Shown here: in pieces, positions 18,791-27,047 of the stretch
How positions within the stretch are numbered: the first letter of the stretch is position 1
Layout of the letters: each line of letters starts with the position of its first letter
Assembly: GCA_022791875.1 (NCBI GenBank)
Contig: JAAVZX010000048.1
Span: 62,001-126,000, forward strand
From: Oscillibacter sp.
GTDB lineage: Bacteria; Bacillota; Clostridia; Oscillospirales; Oscillospiraceae
Direction of reading: 5' to 3'
Length of the DNA: 64,000 nt
The notes under the pieces: generated by a model
The model's database searches: none
Told to the model about the DNA's origin: nothing
What the model saw: the letters and a program-made list of their open reading frames with translations, nothing else
Translations under genes and position numbers: made by a program

Positions 18791-18934
18791 GTGGGTCCTT
18801 CCATTTTAATGGAAGGACCCACATGCTTCGCACTGCGTTACCGTGTGACAGGCTTTCGTGCCCACCAGAGTGTAGAGCGGTATTAAAGCTCTTTTCGCTT
18901 CCTTTTCTCTCGAGAAAAGGAAGCCGCCGGAGGC
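18791..18934 (+). repeat. Mosaic element, P-G-T
   Basis: P hairpin GTGGGTCCTTCCAT to ATGGAAGGACCCAC (18791-18822), G with GCGTTACCGTGTGACAGGC and GTAGAGCGGTATTAAAG, then T and the core GCCGCCGGAGGC (18923-18934). It faces the inverted copy at 18610-18752, so the 368-bp gap is nearly all repeat. Confidence 0.85.
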
Positions 18935-18961
18935 CGGAAGCCCGGCTGGCAGCCCCCCGCG

Positions 18962-20041
18962 TCACCCCACCGTTTTCCAGTGCTTATCCACCCGGTTCAG
19001 GATTTCGCAGCCGGTTTCGGTTACGAGGACCAGGTCCTCGATGCGGACGCCGAACTTGTTGGGGAGATATACGCCGGGTTCTATCGAGAAAATCATGCCC
19101 GGCTTCGCCGTCAGCGGGGTCGCGCCGCTTACGTCGCCCTGCTCGTGTTCCGTCTGGCCGATGAAGTGGCCCAGGCGGTGGGTGAAATATTCGCCGTAGC
19201 CTGCCTTGGTGATGTGATCGCGGGCGGCGGCGTCCAGGTCTTTCAGGGGGACGCCAGGTTTTATCATGCGCTCCGCCAACTCGTTCGCTTCGCGAACTAC
19301 GTCGTGGATTTTTGCGTACTCTTCGGGGGCTTCCTTACAGAAGAAGGTCCGCGTCATGTCCGAACAATAGCGGTCCTTGCGGCCTCCGATGTCTACTACG
19401 ATGCAGTCGCCCTTTTTGAGGGGGGTCTGATCCGGTTCATGATGGGGATCGGCGGCGTGGGGGCCGTAGGAGACAATCGGTTCGAAGGCCAGGCCGTCAC
19501 AGCCCTCCGCGGCGTACTGGGCCACAATGAAATCCGCCGCTTCCTTCTCCGTCATGCCCTCCTTGAAATGCGCAATCGCGCGCTCCATCACCGTGTCGTT
19601 GATTCTGGAGGCTGTGCGCATCAAATCGCGCTCCGCCTCGTCCTTGCAGGAACGGGCGTCGTCCACGCACTTCGACGCCAAGACATAACGCCCCGGGTTC
19701 CGCTCCATCAGCGGCAGGAGGAAGCGTGCCGTCCACTCCTTGTCGATGCCCATAGGCTTCTCTTTGTCCACCTGCTCCGCCAGAATGGCGATGGCGTCAT
19801 CCGTATCCGTGTGCCACACAGCCTCCCAGCCCGCGGGAGGCTCGGGGAACATCCGGTTCAAAAACAGCTTGTGGGCCCCGTTGCGCCGGAGATACAGCGC
19901 ATAAAGACGCTCAAAGGGAAACACATAGTAGCCCGTCAGATACCAGATGCTGTCCGGATCGGACACAATCATCTGCTCCAGGCCCATCTCTCCCAGGGCC
20001 GACAGCACCGTGTCAATCCGCGCCTGATAGATAGCGTCCAT
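18962..20041 (-). CDS. M24 family Xaa-Pro aminopeptidase
   Basis: A 359-residue M24 (creatinase/prolidase fold) peptidase, likely cleaving X-Pro peptides. The N-terminal creatinase domain spans about 1-125. The five metal ligands are visible: Asp in VVDIGG and in SDMTRT, His in HRLGHFIG, Glu in SIEPGVYL and in RIEDLVLV. It starts five bases after the pepT stop, so the two are an operon for dipeptide and tripeptide breakdown. Prolidase versus aminopeptidase P specificity cannot be separated by eye. Confidence 0.9.
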   Translation of the reverse strand: MDAIYQARIDTVLSALGEMGLEQMIVSDPDSIWYLTGYYVFPFERLYALYLRRNGAHKLFLNRMFPEPPAGWEAVWHTDTDDAIAILAEQVDKEKPMGIDKEWTARFLLPLMERNPGRYVLASKCVDDARSCKDEAERDLMRTASRINDTVMERAIAHFKEGMTEKEAADFIVAQYAAEGCDGLAFEPIVSYGPHAADPHHEPDQTPLKKGDCIVVDIGGRKDRYCSDMTRTFFCKEAPEEYAKIHDVVREANELAERMIKPGVPLKDLDAAARDHITKAGYGEYFTHRLGHFIGQTEHEQGDVSGATPLTAKPGMIFSIEPGVYLPNKFGVRIEDLVLVTETGCEILNRVDKHWKTVG

Positions 20042-20045
20042 GAAC

Positions 20046-21302
20046 TCACCCTTCCTTTTTCAGAATCACCCGCTCCAGCAGCGCCGGGGACAGGACCTGC
20101 TTCACCGTCTTCACGCCCGTCTTCAAAGACTCCACCGGCGCATACTCAAAACGCCCATGGGCGTTGTGGCCCGCGCTGGGGAGGTTCGGGCACAGGAGGC
20201 CCTTGTAGGTCAGCATACAGCCGTCCGTGCCGCCGCGGATGGGGGAATGGGTGGGCTCTTCGATGCCCGCCGCCCGCATGGCCTCCTCCGCAAGCGCCAC
20301 GATCTCCATGTGGTTCTTCAGGATTTCGTACATGTTGTAATACTGGTCCTTCACATCGGCGACGGCGGTGCCGGGGCCGTAGCGGCGGTCGATCTGCTCC
20401 GCGGCGGCCTGCATAGCGGCCTTGCGCTGCTGGAAACGCTCCATGCTGTGGTCCCGGATGATATACTCCATGGTGGCCTCCTCGGCCTTGCCGTGGATCT
20501 CCTGGAGATGGAAGAAGCCCTGGTAGTCCTCGGTGTGGGCGGGGGTCTCCAGGGGGGGCAGGAGGCCGTTGTACTCGTTGGCGATGAGAATGGCGTTCTT
20601 CATCTTGTCCTTGGAGGTGCCGGGGTGGATGCTGAATCCGTGGATGGTGACCACCGCCTTGGCGGCGTTGAAGGTCTCGTACTCGTAGTCGCTGATGTCG
20701 CCGCCGTCCAGGGTGTAGGCGAAGTCCGCGCCGAAGCCCTTCACGTCAAAGCCGTCGGTGCCGTGGCCGATCTCCTCGTCGGGGGTGAAGCCCAGGCAGA
20801 TTTTGCCGTGGGGCGCCTTCTCCGCCAGGATTTCCTCCACGGCCTGGAGGATGATGGCGATGCCCGCCTTGTCGTCCGCGCCCAGGAGGGTGGTGCCGTC
20901 GGTGCAGACCAGGTCCTCGCCCACGAACTTTTGCAGCTCCGGGAACTGGGCCGCCTCCATGACGATGTTCTTCTCCGCGTTCAGGACGATGTCGCCGCCC
21001 TCGTAGTGGATGATCTGGGGCTTCACGTCCTTGCCGGTCATGTCGGGGGTGGTGTCCATGTGGGAGATGAGGCCGACGGCGGGGAGGTGCTCGCAGCCGG
21101 GGGTGGCGTCGATGGAGGCGTAGACGTAGCAGTGCTCGTCAACGCGGGCGTTTGCGATGCCCAGGCCATGAAGTTCCTCCACCAGCAGCTTTGCCATGTC
21201 GAACTGGCAGGCGGTGCTGGGCAGGGCCCCGGCGGGGGCGTGGTAGTCGCTCTCACTGAAAACCTTCGCGTAGCGGATCAGGCGGTTCACAACAGTGTCC
21301 AT
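20046..21302 (-). CDS. pepT: Peptidase T (tripeptidase)
   Basis: A 418-residue M20B tripeptidase that removes N-terminal residues from tripeptides. Zinc-site motifs: SHMDTTPD (near 77-84), the bridging Asp in LGADDKAG, Glu-Glu in TPDEEIGHG, and the later ligands in the FSIHPG and GGTDG regions. ATG at 21302 is chosen, with AAGGAGG upstream; the longer frame begins at TTG. A promoter with an internal palindrome precedes it. It is followed by the M24 peptidase with a five-base gap. Confidence 0.94.
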   Translation of the reverse strand: MDTVVNRLIRYAKVFSESDYHAPAGALPSTACQFDMAKLLVEELHGLGIANARVDEHCYVYASIDATPGCEHLPAVGLISHMDTTPDMTGKDVKPQIIHYEGGDIVLNAEKNIVMEAAQFPELQKFVGEDLVCTDGTTLLGADDKAGIAIILQAVEEILAEKAPHGKICLGFTPDEEIGHGTDGFDVKGFGADFAYTLDGGDISDYEYETFNAAKAVVTIHGFSIHPGTSKDKMKNAILIANEYNGLLPPLETPAHTEDYQGFFHLQEIHGKAEEATMEYIIRDHSMERFQQRKAAMQAAAEQIDRRYGPGTAVADVKDQYYNMYEILKNHMEIVALAEEAMRAAGIEEPTHSPIRGGTDGCMLTYKGLLCPNLPSAGHNAHGRFEYAPVESLKTGVKTVKQVLSPALLERVILKKEG

Positions 21303-21334
21303 AGTTAAGCGGGCCTCCTTCAATACTCTTTGTT

Positions 21335-21364
21335 ATATTATCATGAAATGATAACCGATGGCAA
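21335..21364 (-). promoter_or_regulatory. pepT promoter with palindromic operator
   Basis: On the minus strand TTGCCA (21359-21364), 18 bases, TAATAT (21335-21340). A 7-bp palindrome TTATCAT-GAA-ATGATAA (21338-21354) overlaps the -10 and spacer, a position typical of a repressor site. Confidence 0.6.
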
Positions 21365-21415
21365 TGTCCTGACCTGGGCGTCAGGCTCCGCAAATGGAGC
21401 TGAAAGCTCCCGTTC

Positions 21416-22537
21416 TCACTCACCCAGAAGCCGGTCCGGGTTCAGGTCCAGAAGCTCGGGGAGGACGAAGAGGCCATCCTTGCGGATCAGCACGTCGTCG
21501 AAGTAGATCTCGCCGCCGCCGTATTCGGGGGTCTGGATCTGGATCAGGTCCCAGTGGACGGCGGAGTGGTTGCCGTTGGAGGTATTGTCGTAGCAGTTGC
21601 CGGGGGTGAAGTGGAAGCTGCCGGCGATTTTCTCATCGAAGAGGATGTCGCCGATGGGCTTCGTGATCACGGGGTTGACGCCGAAGGCGAATTCGCCGAC
21701 ATAGCGGGCGCCCTCGTCGATGTCGAAGATTTCGTTCATATAGGGCGTGTTGTTGCTGGTGGCCTTTACAATTTTGCCGTCCCTGAACTCCAGGTATACA
21801 TCCCGGAAGAGGAAGCCGTCGTAGGGGGAGGCCACATTGTAGAGAATGGTTCCGTTCACGGAGTCCCGGACGGGGGAGGTGTAGATCTCGCCGTCGGGGA
21901 TATTGCGGTTTCCGTGCATTCCGAAGCTGCCGATGCCCTTGATGGAGAAGCGCAGATCCGTGCCGGGTCCGACGATGCGCACTTTGTCGGTCCGGTTGAT
22001 CAGGTCTTCCAGCGGCTTCATGGCGCGTCCCATTTTGTCGTAGTCCACCAGGCAGGCTTTGAAGTAGAAGTCCTCGTATTCCTCCGTGGACATGCCCGCC
22101 AGCTGGGCCATGGCGTCGTTGGGATAGCGGAGGACGGACCACTTTGTGTGGTTGCAGCGCTGGGCGAGGTGGATAGGCCCCCAGTAGTATTGGCGGTAGA
22201 GCTTTTGGGCGGCGTCGGAGACATTGTGCCAGGCGCTGATGTTGGGTGTAGCGCGGATGTCGATATAGGCGTCCATGTCCTTCATACGCGTCAGCTCATA
22301 GGAGGCGATTTCCTCCATGTGCTCAGCGTCAACTCCTTGAACCAGAGCACCTTCGACGGCATAGTCAAAAATGTGGATAAAGGGCTTCCCGCCAACAGCG
22401 TAAGCCTCTTCCACCAGGGCTTTCATAAGAACGGTTTCACTGCCGTGAAGCTCAATGAGGATTTTTTCGCCAGCCTCCAGGCCGACGGCGCTGCGGATCA
22501 GGAACTGTGCAAATTTACGGATGCGGGGGTCTTCCAT
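21416..22537 (-). CDS. M29 family aminopeptidase
   Basis: A 373-residue aminopeptidase of family M29 (AmpS/aminopeptidase T type), a two-metal exopeptidase removing N-terminal residues from peptides. Supporting features are the N-terminal FAQFLIRSAVGLEAGEKILIE, the GPGTDLRFSIKG strand, and the C-terminal NGNHSAVHWDLIQI and GGGEIYFDDVLIRKDG, which carry the metal ligands. ATG 22537 follows AAAGGATGATG. It lies between pepT and a sodium symporter, giving a peptide-use group, though a 276-bp repeat element separates it from the symporter. Confidence 0.92.
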   Translation of the reverse strand: MEDPRIRKFAQFLIRSAVGLEAGEKILIELHGSETVLMKALVEEAYAVGGKPFIHIFDYAVEGALVQGVDAEHMEEIASYELTRMKDMDAYIDIRATPNISAWHNVSDAAQKLYRQYYWGPIHLAQRCNHTKWSVLRYPNDAMAQLAGMSTEEYEDFYFKACLVDYDKMGRAMKPLEDLINRTDKVRIVGPGTDLRFSIKGIGSFGMHGNRNIPDGEIYTSPVRDSVNGTILYNVASPYDGFLFRDVYLEFRDGKIVKATSNNTPYMNEIFDIDEGARYVGEFAFGVNPVITKPIGDILFDEKIAGSFHFTPGNCYDNTSNGNHSAVHWDLIQIQTPEYGGGEIYFDDVLIRKDGLFVLPELLDLNPDRLLGE

Positions 22538-22563
22538 GGTTCATCATCCTTTCTGTTTTTTGT

Positions 22564-22839
22564 GCCTCCGGCGGCTTCCTTTTCTCGAGAGAAAAGGAAG
22601 CGAAAAGAGCTTTCATACCGCTCTATACTCTGGTGGACACGGGAGTTTTCCGCACGGTAACGCGGCTTTGTGCAGGTGGGACCTTCCATTGCATGGAAGG
22701 TCCCACAGATTTGCCTTATAGTACCTAAACCCTATCCTCTGGGGCAAATTGTTACAATTTGCCCCAGATAAAGTTTGGGGTCCAGCCCCTTTCAAAGGGC
22801 TGGCGGGGTCCAGGGGCAGAGCCCCTGGCCGCCGGAGGC
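22564..22839 (-). repeat. Full composite mosaic element (C-P-G-T reverse)
   Basis: A 276-bp unit bounded by inverted cores, GCCTCCGGCGGC (22564-22575) and GCCGCCGGAGGC (22828-22839). Inside, in reverse: T hairpin, G, P hairpin (22676-22706), a GGGGCAAATTG/CAATTTGCCCC hairpin (about 22741-22765), and a C block. Block order is the same as in 29147-29419. It separates the M29 gene from the symporter. Confidence 0.88.
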
Positions 22840-22855
22840 CCCCGTAGGCAGGCAC

Positions 22856-24265
22856 TTACTTGTTGCTGTAAAGCGCCTCAAGGGAGTGCTCCTCGTCGCC
22901 CTTGGTGACGGCGGTGACCAGGAGGATTGCAATGACAGAGGCGGGTACGGCGACGATGGCGCACTGGATGCCGCCGGGGGTTTTCAGGAGGGTCCAGATG
23001 ATGGTGGCCAGACCGCCGACGAGGATGCCGGTGAAGCCTGCGGCGGGCGTTACCTTCTTGGAGAAGAGGGCGAAGAGGATGGCCGGGGTGATGGCGGCGC
23101 CGTACATGGTGTAGGCGGTCATCTGGAGGGCCAGGACGGTGGGGAAGTACAGGGAGAGGGCCACGGCCAGGAAGCTGAATACGAGGATCGTGCCCCGAAG
23201 GACGGTCATCTTCTGCTTGTCTGTGGCGTTCTTGTTGATGTACTTGCTGTAAATGTCATTGGTCAGGTTCGTGGCGGAGGACAGGAGATAGCTGTCCGCC
23301 GTGGTGACGATGAAAGCCATGCAGGCGCACATCAGAATCGCACCAAAGACCAGGGGCAGGTAGTCCACGGCAACCTGGAAGATCACGTTGGAGGGAACGT
23401 CCAGGGTGGGATAGAGCTTCGCGGCCTGGACGCAGACAAGAATCGTGGTGGCAATGACGGTGATCTCGCCGATGAACATGCCGATGTTGGACTTCTTGGC
23501 CTCGGTGTCGTCCTTGGCGGAGGCGAAGCGCTGGAGCATGTTCTGGTCGCCCAGGATCAGGGCCAGGGAGGGCAGGAAGTAGCCCAGGAGCTGCATTCCG
23601 GACATGCCGCCGGTGAGGGTGGTTTTCTCCGGGGGCAGGGTGAGGCCCTTGGAGTTGGCCACGCTCATCAGAATGGGAATGGCCAGGCAGAAGCCGCCGA
23701 TCATCAGCAGGGCGCTGATGGCGTCGGAGTAGGCCACGGAAACCAGACCGCCGCCCACGGTGATCACGGCCACAATGACAGTGCAGATAATCAGGGCGGT
23801 GTTGAGGGAGATCTCGATATTGCTGGTGGAGCAGAGCAGGACCAGAATATTGGCCGCGGCCTTAAGCTGGGTGGCCAGAACGCCCACGTAGGCGATCATG
23901 ACGCACAGTGCGGAGACGATGCTGGCGGCTTTGCCGTAGCGGGCCTCCATGATGGCGGGGACCGTCACCTTGTTGGAGCTGCGGACCTTGCCGGCGATGA
24001 AGTACAGGAGGATGATGCCCGTGGGAGGCGCGGCCATGGTGATGACGCCCACCCAGGGACCGCCGTCATAGATCACGCCGGCGCTGCCGGTGATGCCGCC
24101 GCCGCCGCACCAGGTGGCCAGGAGGCTGCCCACCAAGACGATGAAGGGAATGCGGTGTCCGCCGGTGACCATGTCGTCGGTGGTCTTGACCTTCTTGCGG
24201 GCAAGGACCAGTCCGAAGATCATCATCGCCAGCAGGTAGATACTGATTGCAACTACATATGCCAT
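22856..24265 (-). CDS. Sodium:solute symporter family transporter
   Basis: A 469-residue secondary transporter of the SSS family, importing a solute with Na+. About thirteen hydrophobic segments run from IYLLAMMIFGLVLA to the C-terminus. The TWCGGGGITGSAG stretch (about 51-63) and the LILGDQNMLQRFASAKD motif (about 226-242) match the Na+-site and loop regions of the family. Neighbouring peptidases suggest an amino acid or related substrate (inference). AGAAGGAG precedes the ATG, and a strong promoter lies about 85 bp upstream. Confidence 0.88.
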   Translation of the reverse strand: MAYVVAISIYLLAMMIFGLVLARKKVKTTDDMVTGGHRIPFIVLVGSLLATWCGGGGITGSAGVIYDGGPWVGVITMAAPPTGIILLYFIAGKVRSSNKVTVPAIMEARYGKAASIVSALCVMIAYVGVLATQLKAAANILVLLCSTSNIEISLNTALIICTVIVAVITVGGGLVSVAYSDAISALLMIGGFCLAIPILMSVANSKGLTLPPEKTTLTGGMSGMQLLGYFLPSLALILGDQNMLQRFASAKDDTEAKKSNIGMFIGEITVIATTILVCVQAAKLYPTLDVPSNVIFQVAVDYLPLVFGAILMCACMAFIVTTADSYLLSSATNLTNDIYSKYINKNATDKQKMTVLRGTILVFSFLAVALSLYFPTVLALQMTAYTMYGAAITPAILFALFSKKVTPAAGFTGILVGGLATIIWTLLKTPGGIQCAIVAVPASVIAILLVTAVTKGDEEHSLEALYSNK

Positions 24266-24347
24266 AAGCTATCTCCTTCTCAAAAACGCCCCGGAATGGG
24301 GGTCAGATTTCTGTCTGATCCTGCCATACGGAGGCAAATATGAATAT

Positions 24348-24376
24348 ATTGTAACGGATTGCCCGGCAGATGTCAA
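24348..24376 (-). promoter_or_regulatory. Symporter promoter
   Basis: Minus-strand TTGACA (24371-24376), 17 bases, TACAAT (24348-24353). Near-consensus. Confidence 0.82.
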
Positions 24377-24432
24377 GGAAAAGCGGCCAGACGGCGTGGT
24401 TTTTCTACATTTTTTACCAACAGACTGCAAAA

Positions 24433-24464
24433 CCGCGCACAGATCCACTTTCATCTGTGCGCGG
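24433..24464 (-). terminator. Terminator of EF-hand gene
   Basis: A 12-bp stem CCGCGCACAGAT/ATCTGTGCGCGG with an eight-base loop, followed on the minus strand by TTTT. It lies 17 bp past the stop of the EF-hand gene. Confidence 0.8.
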
Positions 24465-24480
24465 CTGACGGCCATATTTG

Positions 24481-25776
24481 TCAGGTCTTGAAATCCAGGT
24501 GCTGGACGGTGCCCGCCTCCCCCGTCTCCTTCAGATAGATGCCCGTCCGGCGGGCCATGGCGCCCACGTCTCCGGAAGAGTCCGCCAGGGAGAACTGTGT
24601 GTCCCGGCTCCCCAGGAAGATGGCCCCCACGTTGGCATCCGCCAGGGACAGCAGCTTCGCCTGCCCGTTTCCGCACTGGACCCAGACGGACAGCTTTGAG
24701 AATATCTCGTCGTTTTCGTCAATCCAGCCGTTTCCGTCCTGGTCGTACTGGGCCAGTTCCCGGAAGCCGTCGCCGGTCCGGGCCCCGAACAGCTCCGAGC
24801 CGTCGTTGATCTCCCCGTCGCCGTTTTTGTCCAGGGCCAGGAAGCCGCTGGAGGCGTCCAGGCCGGACAGCTCTTCCTTTTCCCCGTCGCAGTCCAGGTC
24901 GAAGAAAAAGTGCAGGTCCGACAGGGACGCGTCCTGGGTGTCCAGGTTGATGACAAGGGGGTCGGTGAACACCTCCGTCTTGCCCGTGACCTGGTACGCC
25001 TCCGTGAAGCTCCGGGACATCTCCACGGAGATGCCGAAGTCCAGGGTGCGGCCGTCGGCGGTAACGGCGGTGCCCACGGAGGAAAAGCTGGTGTGTTCCT
25101 CCCCGTGGACGAAGCCGGATTCCTTCACCTGGCGCAGCCAGTAGCCGTTGACGGAACGGGTCCCGGAGATATCCGCCGGGGCCGCGGTTCCGGCTCCCGC
25201 CCCCTGGACGGAGAGCTGGACGCCGAAGAAGGACATGGTCTGCTGATAGCGTGCCGAGGCCGCGGAAGCGCTGAGCTGGAGGGGATTCCGCCGTTCCTGG
25301 TCCCCGCAGAACTCCTCCCATGGGTCCCGGCTTCTCCCCTTGCCGCCGCAGACCCGGTCCAGAAGCTCCAGCAGATGGCGGTAGATCTGGAGCCTGGGGT
25401 CGCTGTTCACGCGGTCCATGATTTCGCCGAACCAGTCGTGCTCCTCCGGAGGGGCCTGGAGGGCCCCCGGCGGGGGCGCGGCCTCCATCGTCTCAGCGGC
25501 GTTGGGATCGGAGTCCAGCGTCCCCTGATCCATGGTCCGGGTCTCTTCCTCTGCCTGGCGCTCCTGGACGGCGGGGGTTTCCACCCCCGTCTCCGTCCGG
25601 AACAGGGACGCTCCGGCGGATTCCTCCGTATGGACCCCGCGGCGCTCCTGGACCGTCACCACGGTCCGCTGGGGGCCGCCGCCGCTGCTGCGGTCTGTAG
25701 TGACCCGGGTGCGCTCTGTTTCCGTCCGGCTCTTCCGGGACGAGCGCATGGAGACGGTGCTGCTTTGAATCCGCAT
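24481..25776 (-). CDS. EF-hand calcium-binding protein
   Basis: A 431-residue protein without a recognisable signal peptide. An Arg/Ser/Thr-rich N-terminus (1-50) and a disordered acidic stretch precede a middle domain, and the C-terminal third carries Ca2+-loop sequences: DLDCDGEKEEL, DKNGDGEINDGSE and DQDGNGWIDENDE. The last two are good EF-hand loops. ATG at 25776 is chosen because AGGAGGGC lies upstream. Related proteins occur in many Clostridia, but I know of no assigned role. It has its own promoter and terminator and is divergent from a kinase-like gene. Confidence 0.82.
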   Translation of the reverse strand: MRIQSSTVSMRSSRKSRTETERTRVTTDRSSGGGPQRTVVTVQERRGVHTEESAGASLFRTETGVETPAVQERQAEEETRTMDQGTLDSDPNAAETMEAAPPPGALQAPPEEHDWFGEIMDRVNSDPRLQIYRHLLELLDRVCGGKGRSRDPWEEFCGDQERRNPLQLSASAASARYQQTMSFFGVQLSVQGAGAGTAAPADISGTRSVNGYWLRQVKESGFVHGEEHTSFSSVGTAVTADGRTLDFGISVEMSRSFTEAYQVTGKTEVFTDPLVINLDTQDASLSDLHFFFDLDCDGEKEELSGLDASSGFLALDKNGDGEINDGSELFGARTGDGFRELAQYDQDGNGWIDENDEIFSKLSVWVQCGNGQAKLLSLADANVGAIFLGSRDTQFSLADSSGDVGAMARRTGIYLKETGEAGTVQHLDFKT

Positions 25777-25836
25777 AAAAACGCCCTCCTTTTCTGACGC
25801 GGCCCTGGGGCCCTTTTTTGATTTCATCTGTGCTCC

Positions 25837-25865
25837 AATATAGATCTATTCGGCAAAAACAGCAA
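25837..25865 (-). promoter_or_regulatory. EF-hand gene promoter
   Basis: Minus-strand TTGCTG (25860-25865), 17 bases, TATATT (25837-25842). Confidence 0.65.
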
Positions 25866-25956
25866 AAACTTTACCCCTCTCCCCCCTTTTCTCCGCCTGC
25901 CAACGGACTGCACTGTCTGACCTTCCGCTATTTTTCAACAATTTTCGACAAATTTC

Positions 25957-25985
25957 TTGTATTTACGGTGACAATTTGGTATTCT
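25957..25985 (+). promoter_or_regulatory. Promoter of kinase-like gene
   Basis: TTGTAT (25957-25962), 17 bases, TATTCT (25980-25985), about 100 bp before the ATG. The rest of the 311-bp divergent gap is A/T-rich with nothing else recognised. Confidence 0.55.
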
Positions 25986-26087
25986 ATTCATTGATATGAT
26001 TCTGTGGCAGGCTTTTCCTGGGCTGATCCGGACCTTTGCCGCAAATGCTAATCCATATGATTGCATTCCAACGAAAGGAGCCTTCTC

Positions 26088-26900
26088 ATGAACCCGGATG
26101 AACTCTCTGCGCTGCTTCCCCATCTTTCCTCCTACCTCCGCATCTGTCTGAACAACATACAGGTTGCCGCCCGCCTCCTGGCCCCCCGTGAGGACCGGGA
26201 GAAGGACCCGGCTCTGGACGCCCGCGCCGCCCTCCTGGACCAGGGCTGCTACCAGCTCATCCGCATGGCCGGGAACCTCACCACCGCCCGCCTCCTGGCG
26301 GAGGACGCCCCCCCGCGCCTCCAGGACTGCGACCTCGCCGCCCTCGTCACACGCCTCTTCGAGGAAGTGGAGTACCTGGCCTCCGGACAGGGGCTGGACA
26401 TGCGCCTCATCTGCCCCGCCGACCGCCTCGTCTGCCCCGCCTCCCAGGAGGCCCTGGAGCAGATCTTCTACAACCTGATCTCCAACGCCGTCAAGTTCAC
26501 ACCCGCCGGAGGCGTCATCACCGTCTCCCTCCGCCGCGCCTACCACCGCGTCCTCCTCACTGTGGAGGACACCGGCCCCGGCATCCCGGAGGAGGCGCTC
26601 TCCCGCGTCTTCACCTTCGACTCCCTCAAGAACACGGGAATCCCCCAGCCGCCTCCCGCGGGTCTGGGCCTGGGACTGCCCCTCTGCCGCAGTATGGCCG
26701 CGGCTATGGGCGGCACCCTTATGGTGGAGTCCTCCCTCGGGAAGGGCAGCCGCTTCACCCTCTCCCTCCCGGACCAGCAGCCGGGACGGGTGGTCCTCTC
26801 CGACGTCTCCACGGACTATGCGGGCGGGTTTAACCACGCTCTGCTGGGACTGGCCGACGCCATGCCGCCCCAGGCGTTTCAGATTCGGATGCAGGATTGA
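26088..26900 (+). CDS. Orphan histidine-kinase-like ATPase
   Basis: A 270-residue cytosolic protein whose C-terminal half is a GHKL ATPase: N box EQIFYNLISNAVKFTP (about 125-140), G1 DTGPGIPE (about 164-171), G2 GLGLGLPLC (about 193-201), then the closing strands GSRFTLSLP. The N-terminal helical region looks like a dimerisation domain, but no phospho-acceptor His in the usual H-E/D context is visible, and there is no sensor or membrane segment. ATG at 26088 has AAAGGAG upstream. No response regulator is adjacent. Confidence 0.82.
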   Translation: MNPDELSALLPHLSSYLRICLNNIQVAARLLAPREDREKDPALDARAALLDQGCYQLIRMAGNLTTARLLAEDAPPRLQDCDLAALVTRLFEEVEYLASGQGLDMRLICPADRLVCPASQEALEQIFYNLISNAVKFTPAGGVITVSLRRAYHRVLLTVEDTGPGIPEEALSRVFTFDSLKNTGIPQPPPAGLGLGLPLCRSMAAAMGGTLMVESSLGKGSRFTLSLPDQQPGRVVLSDVSTDYAGGFNHALLGLADAMPPQAFQIRMQD

Positions 26901-26984
26901 TGGATGCAGTCAAACGGCCTCCCACGGAGGGCGCGAAAGCGCCGTCCATGAGAGGCCGTTTGGGTTGGGCTCCGCCCAAACCTG

Positions 26985-27047
26985 CCAGGGGCTTTGCCCC
27001 TGGACCCCACCAGCCCTTTGAAAAGGGCTGGACCCTAAACTTTATCT
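26985..27047 (+). repeat. Mosaic element, truncated C block
   Basis: CCAGGGGCTTTGCCCCTGG, AGCCCTTTGAAAAGGGCT and TAAACTTTATCT, without the usual core. It is preceded by a TTGGGCTCCGCCCAA hairpin (about 26965-26979). Its right end lies inside the 3' end of spoIIR and supplies that gene's stop codon. Confidence 0.85.

Noticed and set aside
20040..21308. Open plus-strand frame across pepT
   Set aside because: Complement of pepT, whose motifs and ribosome site are clear on the minus strand.
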